Source: Plectosphaerella cucumerina (lineage: Eukaryota; Ascomycota; Sordariomycetes; Glomerellales; Plectosphaerellaceae). Taken from it: a stretch of DNA of 64,000 nt. Made by a program: the position numbers and the translations under genes. The notes beneath the pieces are model-generated. The model ran no database searches and had not been told where the DNA came from. It saw only the letters and a program-made list of their open reading frames with translations. The stretch spans positions 4,154,001 to 4,218,000 of the forward strand of contig JAGPXD010000004.1 of NCBI GenBank assembly GCA_020746995.1, written 5' to 3'. Below are positions 57,101 through 64,000 of this stretch, one piece after another. How positions within the stretch are numbered: the first letter of the stretch is position 1; every line of letters starts with the position of its first letter.

Positions 57101-57923
57101 CTGCAAGCATCTGCATGATGGGGACGAGTACGGCGCAGGCAACAATTTCCCGGATGATGATAGATACTGCACGGCTTGCAAGGATATTCGACGGGAGAAT
57201 CTGTGGCAAAATCCTGGCCACGGCATTCCGCAGATAGTCCTGCTGCACGAGCTTGGTGTCTGGGAAAGACAACGAAGCCGCTGGGTGTAGTTTTCCATCC
57301 TTGTATTTCGAGGCAATCGCGAGGTCCAGCTCTTCGGACTCGGTGACTGATCTGTTCAGCTTCTTGCCGCGCACTGATCTTTCCGCATCGTAGAATTCGC
57401 TAAAGTGCGCGGTGAGGATAGGGACGAGTCGGCTCGTGAGGATTTCGGAGAGGTCGACTTCGAGGAGGCGGTCGCGGATGTTTCCGAGGGCCAGGCGTGC
57501 AGCCTTGTCGACTTGATTGGAGAACACGGGGTTCTTGCTGATGTTCGTATACCAGGAGTTCACAAAGTCCCGAACCACATAACCGAGCAGCTGGTCGAGG
57601 GCCTGAGAGACCTTGGAGGATTCGGGGTACAGAGGGACGGGCGCATAGGTCTGCTGACTTCGTAGGGCGGAGACATCTTTCAGCCACTGGGTTCCTCCGC
57701 CGAATATTGCTCCTCTGACCCGCGGCGACCGGTTCTTTGGGGTGATTCTGGTGCCTCGAGAGGTCAGGAGAACGACTGCCACCGATGCGACAAGGGTCGT
57801 GACGACGGCGGCGACGAAGGCATATCCGACCCAGCGGATGGTCGGGACCCAGCTAGTAGCATAGCCCCATCCGATGAAGCACACGATCCCGGCGATAATA
57901 AGATCTCTCCTCTGGAGAGCCAT
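54156..57923 (-). CDS. Mdm1/SNX13-type sorting nexin (TM-PXA-RGS-PX-Nexin_C)
   Basis: Two exons (57923-54268, 54210-54156) encode 1236 residues. Order of parts: two N-terminal membrane spans (RRDLIIAGIVCFIGWGYATS, VGYAFVAAVVTTLVASVAVV); a PXA domain from about residue 100 (QLLGYVVRDFVNSWYTNISK); an RGS-like domain around 430-570 (LRDSSGLSYFMEFMDRHRLL); an acidic linker with a coiled coil (LRKSKASLQREIRRKELQRQ); a PX domain (WVVTRRYSEFHELHQKL, RRRVIMKFQSDF); and Nexin_C, completed by the last exon ending MDEVLDILFQ. Mdm1 tethers endoplasmic reticulum to vacuole/lysosome and influences lipid droplets. The terminal intron (54211-54267) begins with GTAAGT inside CTCAA|GTAAGT; retaining it would add a stop immediately. 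Confidence 0.93.
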
Positions 57924-58298
57924 ATTCTGGCGAGGTAGAGCGTGAGGGTCGATGCCGCATGGTGTTCTGTCGGGTTGCACGGGGCCGAGAGATTACGAGA
58001 GGTGGTACCTGCCTCCAAGGTGGGCTGGCTAGGGGGTTCAGTGCATCGTCATTCTTTATCGATAAGGAACGATGGAGGGTTCACTCAGGGTCGTGACCCA
58101 ACTCAAGCATCGTCTCCAAGAAGATTGGGTCAAGTTTATTTTTGATTCAGATGAGCCGTGGCAATCGTCGTAGGTTTTTTTCGGAGCCATAAAAGAGAGC
58201 GGGCATCTTCTGCGTGTAGATGCCGTCCCTGACTACTACAGGCTGGGTGAAGCAGACAATAGACGAAGACGACAGTCTCAGCTGTTCTTGATGCCCGT
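57924..58298. other. intergenic
   Basis: Promoter of the nexin gene and 3' side of TRM8. Nothing else is seen. Confidence 0.5.
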
Positions 58299-59247
58299 CT
58301 AGGCTTCTTCCGTGGTCCAAGGCGGATCCTCAAGCCTGCGGTAGACGGCGACGAATTTGTGGCCGCTGTTTCGTTCCACCTTCTTGCTCTCCTCCGTCTC
58401 AAACTTCATCGTCTTGACGCACTCATCGTCCTCAAGCTGCTCGTTCGGAATCCTCTCGAAAGCAGGGTGGGCATCCAAGTGCTCCACCATCCACTCGTGC
58501 AGAGACTCCACGTCGGTAATGGTGTAGAGGATTCCGCCTGGCCGCAGGGCGAATGCGTACTCGGAACAGAGCGGCGTCGACACGATCCTCTGCTTGTGCT
58601 TGCGGGTCTTGAAGTGGGGGTCGGGGAAGCAAATGAAGATCTTGGAGAGCTGTGACTTCTTGAAGAAGTTGGGCAGGAACTTCATGGTGTTTCCTCGGAT
58701 GCAGGCGATGTTCTGGTACTTGTTGTCCGTCGCGTTCTGGGCCCGCAGAGCCCGTATCCTGTCTTGAACGAACTCGGTCACCTGGGATCTAATCTCGACG
58801 CCTTGCGCGTGTTAGCCAACGTGAAAGCGCGCTGCAAGAAGGGTATGCCACCTACCGAGAATCAGCTGATCCGGGAGTATCGGAGATAGGCCGACCAACA
58901 GACCCCCGAATCCGCAGCCAATGTCCACAACTTCCACATTCTTCCGCAACGGCTTGACTGTGAGGGCATTGTCGTCGGTTGTAGAGGATTCGGACTCGGC
59001 AACAAAGGCAGGGTAGTGCGCTGACCAGTCCATCTCGTCTGGGCTTGGAGGGCTGTGTAAGCGTTAGCATGCTGCTCTCTCGGCAGCGGAGAGGGATGGA
59101 ACGCAACTAGACGAGGTTGTGGTCCGAAAACGGGTTCGCATGCGCCCTCTGGCGATAGTATTTCTTCCGCGGCAGCTCCTTGCCTTCGGCGCCCTGGGCC
59201 TTGCGCCAGTCCTCTCGCATGGCGGCTCTGTTCTTGGCCTTCGCCAT
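58299..59247 (-). CDS. TRM8: tRNA (guanine-N7-)-methyltransferase catalytic subunit
   Basis: Three exons (59247-59108, 59052-58856, 58801-58299) encode 279 residues. The AdoMet-binding motif is VEVVDIGCGFGGLLVGLS, the family motif IFICFPDPHFKTRKHKQR, and the YPPSPDEMDWSAHYP segment is rebuilt across intron 1. Trm8 with Trm82 methylates G46 of tRNA. Intron 1 uses a weak donor (TA|GTTGCG), and in unspliced RNA an in-frame TAG lies at that point. Intron 2 uses an AAG acceptor. Confidence 0.95.
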
Positions 59248-60560
59248 TGCGACAGTCGATGGGGTGTCGAGTGCAATGTGGTGTGTTTTTCGAGACAAGT
59301 TTCTGGTGTCTATTTCGGTCTTCTTTATCCGTTCGAATGGCTGCGCATGTGTTGGGTGGGAGTGCTGGTTTGTTGCTGCAATTGTCGACCAAATATTTTT
59401 TTCCTCGTTCAGAGGCTCGATTGAGGTTGCGCTCACACTGGCAGTGCCACTCGGCGGGGTGCTGCCGCCCACCACGGCCGCTAAAGTTGCTGCTGCAGTG
59501 TGCTCAGTTGCACCCCCCACCTCGTTCCCTGACCGCCCGTAATTCTGCCGCCACCACTTGAACTTCGCGTGTTCTGGAGCTTTTTTTGTTTTGCCTGTCC
59601 AGACCCTCGGCCTGACACGAATGCGCAGGGGACGGTTGGTTGTATCCATCGTCGGCCCCAATCCGTTCTGTCTCCTGCCTATCATCTTCTGCCCTTTCAG
59701 TCGGTCATTTTTGCTTATTCATAAACGATAATCGGTTTTCATAACTGTGGCAGTTCGTTAAGACGAGGAGGAGACGAACCACGTCCATCTGGCCGAAGCT
59801 CGTCCCAGTTATCTGCCAGATGGACGTGGTTCGCCTCTTCTTCGTCTTAACAAACTACTATAGCTGCGAAAACCAATCACCCTCAAGAACGAAGCGAAAA
59901 TGACGGATGGAACAATATTGAGATTAAGACGACGATGCCCTCATCAAGCCGACATCCGGTGCAGCAGCCATGGATGCTGGCGAGTTCTCCGACTGGAAGT
60001 CGTCGCCCCTGGTACTGGTGTCCCTCGGATGGGGTGAACGCCTTCATCTGAAGCTCAGGCACTTGTACTCGGCCAAGGACACCGACGACCTTGTCGGGAA
60101 GACGGAGGTGATGCTTCGGAGGGGTGATCCGAGGGCTGCACGTTGGCAGCTCGTCGACTGTTGATTTGCGGCTCATGACGGAACACTCTTTTGGTATCTG
60201 CCGTCGTCAATGCTGGCCGGCGAGCCTTCGACAGTTGTATTTTGCGTATCCTCGGGTTGTACCACCAATGGCAAGGTTGACCAGCCCGGCTAGAACACGC
60301 AAGGTGTGTATTCTGACGAGATTCTCGACGACGGCAAGTCTTCGCGCAGGGTTTCTATCTCCATGATGGCAGAACGTGGGAACAGAGGCATGTCTTTAAT
60401 CAAGCAAAGTTATATTGTGCGAGTGTGGGAGCCTAGGTACAGGGCGCATCCTCTTCGCAGCTCGGATTCCTTTCCGTCGACGCCACCACAGACTACCCCT
60501 ATCCAGTATAGAGCATTGCTCAGCGCTTCTCTGCTCCCCACTTCCTCCATTTGATGATGT
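59248..60560. other. intergenic region containing a hairpin
   Basis: About 1.3 kb between TRM8 and the Ulp1-like gene. Apart from the inverted repeat at 59752-59856 no gene is supported. Confidence 0.5.
59752..59856. repeat. inverted repeat, 41-bp arms with a 23-bp loop
   Basis: Arms 59752-59792 and 59816-59856 are reverse complements except at four positions, all of them transitions. The inner 16 bp (ACCACGTCCATCTGG and neighbours) pair perfectly. A transcript would fold into a long hairpin. There is no clear target-site duplication and no terminator-like T run. It may be a MITE remnant or a small-RNA precursor. Confidence 0.9.
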
Positions 60561-62240
60561 TCAGCCGGTGTTAGAGAGTCCTCGGTGCTTCATCTTTGCT
60601 TGGATGACATCGCGCTTGGTAAGAAACTTGCCGGTGGTCTCCGCGCTGTCGATGTCCTCTTTCAGTCCCCTCATCTTTGCTTGGATGGCGTCGCACTTGA
60701 TTTCAAGAAACTTGCCGGCAGACTCCACGCTGTCGATGTTCTCTTTCAGTCCCTTCAGCTTGTCCCGAAAAGCCTCCCTCGCGGCATCGAGCTCATCGAC
60801 CACATCCCACGCGCCGTCCTGCATCTGCTTTCGTCGCTCGTAGGGGAGGTCCTCAACCAGCGCGTTTTTCACGACACACTTGAGCACCTCCGAGGTGCAG
60901 GCGACATCCTGGAGAAGCGACTGTAGCTCTGCGAAGGTTCTCTCGCCGTGCGCGGAATACACCTTCTTGATCTTCAACATCTGGCCCGCGCATTCCAGCG
61001 CTAAGTTGTCGCTATCGATGCTCAACTTGGTCCACTCGGGCGGGGACTCAGACTTTGGCTGCTTCTGCTTAGCCAAGACATCGACGATATGTTCCTTGAG
61101 TGCAAAGGATGGGTCGGAGAATCTTTGAATGACGGCGCGCCACAGATGAGCGGGAATTCGAGCTGGAATCGAGATGCTGGCCATGGCATAGACGACGCAC
61201 GCGAAGACGGCGACGCCGCAGTCCACAGTATTACCCTGATTGGGGACGGAGGCCTCGCGAAACAGCTCGCCCAACTGATCCACAGACTTGGGCAGAAACA
61301 CGGAGAGGAACTTCCTGACCAGCGACTTGGCCTTTTTGACATTGGCCTGACTCTTGTACGAGTCGTATAGGTCGATGGCGAAGACCTCGCCCTCATTGGA
61401 TCGACGGATGACCACCACCACCCAGTGCTGCTCGAAGTTCAGCGGAAGAACCAGCAGCTGGGCGGTGCGGATCTTCTCAGCGATGCGAGGGTAGGCGGCA
61501 GCTCCTTGTTGGGTGTATCTCTCGGGGCTGGCGGTCAAGAGGGAGTCGACGATACAGGACCGCGACGAATAGAGGTCGATGAGTTTGCCGAGAATGGGAA
61601 CAAGCTCGTCATCCCTGAGCCAGTGGTTGGGATCCGTGATATTGGCGGTCGCGGTCTGCTTCTTCTGCGGCATCTTCTGCTGCATCTTCTGACTTGGCTG
61701 GCGGTGTGGCTCAGGAGCCGGGTCCTCTTTAATCTTCCTATTGCGAGTCTTGCGGATGATGGAGGCTGCGTCGTTGTCATTGTCATTGTCGTTGAATGTG
61801 TCTGCCTTTCGCTTTGCTCCGCCTTGCTTCTTGACAGGTGTTTGGGTCTTGTTGTTGGAATCGGCAGTATTGGTGCTCGAATGGCCCGGCGAGTCTGGCA
61901 TCTTGCTATGCACGAAACCTTGGTTGTCGGTGTTGGCTTCAACGATGTGAGCCGTGGACACGTTGTGACCATGTTGAATCAGAGGGCTTGAAGCTCTCTT
62001 GCTTTTGAGGAGCCGGGCGATGTCCTCAGCCTCTTTGCTGGGCAATACATGCGCGCTCTCCGCATCTCCGCCGGTGGTGCTGACAATGGCAGCAGATACA
62101 TCTTGCTGGGTCATGGCTGCCGGATTCACAGCTGTATCTGCGGCGGCTGGGGGTCCAAAATAATTGACAATGGTGCCCATTGATGGCTGTAGGTTCTCAA
62201 AGGGTTGCGGCGAGGTGAGTGTGTTGTCGGGGCCCGCCAT
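60561..62240 (-). CDS. Ulp1-like cysteine protease (C48 family) with C-terminal internal duplication
   Basis: Intronless, 559 residues from ATG 62240. A disordered N-terminus (Lys/Asn/Gln-rich) precedes a C48 fold beginning NHWLRDDELVPILGKLIDLY. The catalytic set is complete: His272 in FEQHWVVVVI, Asp290 in FAIDLYDSY, Gln335 and Cys341 in PNQGNTVDCGVAVFACV. Ulp1-type enzymes mature SUMO or remove it (or related modifiers) from substrates. After the catalytic region a ~30-residue segment is repeated in tandem: GLKENIDSVESAGKFL...DAIQAKM then GLKEDIDSAETTGKFL...DVIQAKM, probably a coiled coil. The leader is purine-repeat-rich (GAAGATGGAGG). Lineage-specific Ulp1-like genes are common in fungi, so this is not necessarily the housekeeping Ulp1. 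Confidence 0.85.
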   Translation of the reverse strand: MAGPDNTLTSPQPFENLQPSMGTIVNYFGPPAAADTAVNPAAMTQQDVSAAIVSTTGGDAESAHVLPSKEAEDIARLLKSKRASSPLIQHGHNVSTAHIVEANTDNQGFVHSKMPDSPGHSSTNTADSNNKTQTPVKKQGGAKRKADTFNDNDNDNDAASIIRKTRNRKIKEDPAPEPHRQPSQKMQQKMPQKKQTATANITDPNHWLRDDELVPILGKLIDLYSSRSCIVDSLLTASPERYTQQGAAAYPRIAEKIRTAQLLVLPLNFEQHWVVVVIRRSNEGEVFAIDLYDSYKSQANVKKAKSLVRKFLSVFLPKSVDQLGELFREASVPNQGNTVDCGVAVFACVVYAMASISIPARIPAHLWRAVIQRFSDPSFALKEHIVDVLAKQKQPKSESPPEWTKLSIDSDNLALECAGQMLKIKKVYSAHGERTFAELQSLLQDVACTSEVLKCVVKNALVEDLPYERRKQMQDGAWDVVDELDAAREAFRDKLKGLKENIDSVESAGKFLEIKCDAIQAKMRGLKEDIDSAETTGKFLTKRDVIQAKMKHRGLSNTG

Positions 62241-62989
62241 CTGAGAAGGGAAGATGGAGGGAAGATGGAGGGGGAGATGAAGGGGAAGATGGGGGGGAAG
62301 ATGTAACAATGAGGAGCGTGAATAAGGTGGAAGGTGACTGGGGAAGGGGAAGGAGGGGAACCATTTTGATCGAGGAGTTGATCCTAGGAAGGTAGGGGGA
62401 CTTGATTCACTTTCGATCTCATCATGCACTTGCCCGCAACCTGCCTTTGTTGCCTGACCATCTTCTGCAATTCTCAGCAGCTTCCCTGCGGCCTTGCCAC
62501 TCCTTCAGGCTCTTTCTTTAAGGAGACAAGTAGTTTTGACTGCAATCAGTTGGCAGCAGGCAAGGTCATTAATCAGGCCCTCAGTTACTCCAACCATAGC
62601 GAGGTAAAAATTACTCGTTTATGGCGGCTTTTACGATGAACAAGTTGTAAACGGGATCACGGTCCTTTGGACAGTGCGTGTCGAACACCATTTCAGGGGC
62701 AGTGGCTTTGTGTAGTGCTGATGGCCGTTGTCTTATCTCTGGCCTTATCAATCACACTGTGTCTGGATGTTGGTTGACTCCCTCCCCAACCAGACGCCCA
62801 CAGCTCGTCTTCAACACTCCCGTCAGGTCTTCATTCAAGAGAGCAGAATGTTCTTTTTATTCTCTATTAGCGCTCGATCGATTAATACACCGCTCTCGAT
62901 AATCTAACAAGGGGAGACCCCCAACAACATCTGCCCTGCCCCCAAACCTGAATCATGTCGTTCGACACCCAAACACTGAAACCCATCGG
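62241..62989. other. upstream region of the Ulp1-like gene
   Basis: Contains a degenerate GGGAAGATGGAGG repeat (about 62248-62310) in the presumed leader. A short frame at the GCATGATGAG near 62425 is out of frame with the main ORF. No other gene is supported. Confidence 0.5.
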
Positions 62990-64000
62990 TCAAGCCTCAA
63001 GTGCCTCGCGAGCTTTGGTGACCTTGTAGCCCAGGTCTGAGTACATATCCTCCACGTCTTTCCATACGATATGCATCGGTGCAGATATGCGGTCAAAGGT
63101 CTTCCGGAGGGTCGCTTCTGCTGCCCTCTGCCTCTGCACCGACCGATCTTCACTGCCCTTTCTCTGCAATCCTGAGCCTGAGCCTGAGCCTGAGCCGCCT
63201 GAGCCCAGAGCCGCTGGATGACTCTGGGCCCGGGTCATGGTGGCTGCGATGTTCTCTACCCGACGTTCGGTGCGCTTGCCTGGAGACGCGATGCTCCACA
63301 AGTCGAGAGGCAGCGAGGTGCGCGGCTTGGCGGGTTTGCTGAGGCCGCTGTCAGGGCCCTCCGGCATATCTTTCGACTCCATCTCCTCATCGGCAGGTCG
63401 GAATTCGCTCCAACGGGCCTCGTACATGTCCAGCGCCGTGGGATCAAGACTGAACAGATGGTTCCGGAACTCTTCGCGCATGAGCTTCGCATCGCAGTCG
63501 ACGAACCATTCAGCACAGTCCTTATCCTGTCTCAAGTCCAATTCGGAACGAGTGGGATCCGTCAAGTCGTCATTGTCGCCATTAGGGCCGGGTCCCTCCA
63601 CCACTTTTGGATAGAAGTCGACAAGGTAGGGGGGCACGAAGACGATCTGCTCCCAATCGATCACTGCCACTGGCTCTTTGGTGTTGCTTTCGACCAGGAC
63701 ATTGTTGACAGACATGTCCCAGGCGAAGAGCCGACAGCTCGAGGGGTCTGCCCTCAGGTCCTGTCGGATCATGTCGAACTCGGCCGCTTCGAGAGCACGC
63801 TTCAAGTGTACCGCGTCCTCTGTGGCGTGATCAAATTCGTTGATCTCATTGTTCGTCGTCTTGTTGACTTTGACATGGTAGGGCCATCCGCCAAGCCAGC
63901 AGACTCTGGGGTCGAGAGGACCGCCAATCCGGGCCTCGGTCTTGGCCATCCACTCTGCCCTTATGCGAGCGTCATCCTCTCTAAGTTGTCGAAGGGTCCT
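62990..64000 (-). CDS. aminoglycoside-phosphotransferase-like protein (5' partial)
   Basis: The frame is open to the window edge (upstream of ATG 63949 it reads TLRQLREDDARIRAEWMAK), so the N-terminal lobe is missing. The visible part has the kinase-like catalytic loop FAWDMSVNNVLVE and the metal-binding DWE in VAVIDWEQIVFVPPYLVDF, as in fungal APH/choline-kinase-like proteins. A long polar tail follows, with a Gly/Ser low-complexity run (SGGSGSGSGSG) and a basic, helical C-terminus (RQRAAEATLRKTFDRI). Substrates of this large fungal family are mostly unknown. It is not evidence of drug resistance. Confidence 0.8.
   Translation of the reverse strand, partial: RTLRQLREDDARIRAEWMAKTEARIGGPLDPRVCWLGGWPYHVKVNKTTNNEINEFDHATEDAVHLKRALEAAEFDMIRQDLRADPSSCRLFAWDMSVNNVLVESNTKEPVAVIDWEQIVFVPPYLVDFYPKVVEGPGPNGDNDDLTDPTRSELDLRQDKDCAEWFVDCDAKLMREEFRNHLFSLDPTALDMYEARWSEFRPADEEMESKDMPEGPDSGLSKPAKPRTSLPLDLWSIASPGKRTERRVENIAATMTRAQSHPAALGSGGSGSGSGSGLQRKGSEDRSVQRQRAAEATLRKTFDRISAPMHIVWKDVEDMYSDLGYKVTKAREALEA

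Noticed and set aside
62241..62429. 63-codon N-terminal extension of the Ulp1-like protein
   Set aside because: It begins at GTG, not ATG, and translates a simple purine repeat into His/Leu/Pro runs; ATG 62240 is the sensible start.
62990..64000. Antibiotic-resistance phosphotransferase
   Set aside because: Only the general APH/kinase-like catalytic loop is seen; fungal genomes hold many such proteins of unrelated or unknown function.

Overview
The window is a 64 kb piece of nuclear DNA from a filamentous ascomycete, most likely a sordariomycete; the order cannot be fixed from sequence alone. Evidence: short spliceosomal introns (mostly 50-80 nt, GTRNGY-type donors, CTRAY-type branch points), high GC content, and core genes of typical filamentous-fungal form (Sec13, Kin1 kinase, Caf40/Rcd1, adenylosuccinate lyase, homoserine dehydrogenase, fructose-1,6-bisphosphatase, Pex11, Trm8, an Mdm1-type sorting nexin). 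All gene models were spliced by hand; unless noted, exon sums are divisible by three.

Layout. 1-17.6 kb holds housekeeping and signalling genes: SEC13 (5' partial), a secreted sorbosone-dehydrogenase-like protein, a Whi2-type BTB protein, a G-patch splicing factor divergent from KIN1, CAF40 and an 11-exon ADE13. 17.6-25.7 kb is a gene-poor, GC-rich 8 kb stretch that ends at a bZIP transcription factor gene with a 63-codon upstream ORF whose stop overlaps the bZIP start codon. 28-33.3 kb is again core metabolism (CIA30-domain protein, HOM6, a DUF1295 membrane protein, FBP1). 34.6-37.6 kb is a small graveyard: two diverged, oppositely damaged copies of one unknown gene family flank an unknown ORF with two in-frame stops.

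The most interesting part is 37.8-49.4 kb, a contiguous accessory catabolic cluster: an MFS organic-anion transporter, a second mitochondrial aconitase-family hydratase, a Zn2Cys6 regulator, a mitochondrial tricarboxylate-type carrier, a LigI-like amidohydrolase and an RraA/LigK-type aldolase. Four intergenic promoters of this cluster carry the same inverted CGG-N6-CCG element with a shared core (CGG-AGC-N3-CCG), a plausible target of the resident Zn2Cys6 protein. Together the enzymes could take a 2-pyrone-4,6-dicarboxylate or gallate-type intermediate through 4-oxalomesaconate and 4-carboxy-4-hydroxy-2-oxoadipate to pyruvate plus oxaloacetate. No ring-cleavage dioxygenase lies in the window.

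50-64 kb returns to core genes (PEX11, a two-RRM SR protein with a long intron, the Mdm1-type nexin, TRM8), followed by a 41-bp-arm hairpin, a Ulp1-like protease with a duplicated C-terminal segment, and a 5'-partial aminoglycoside-phosphotransferase-like gene. No rRNA, tRNA, CRISPR array or intact transposon was recognised.
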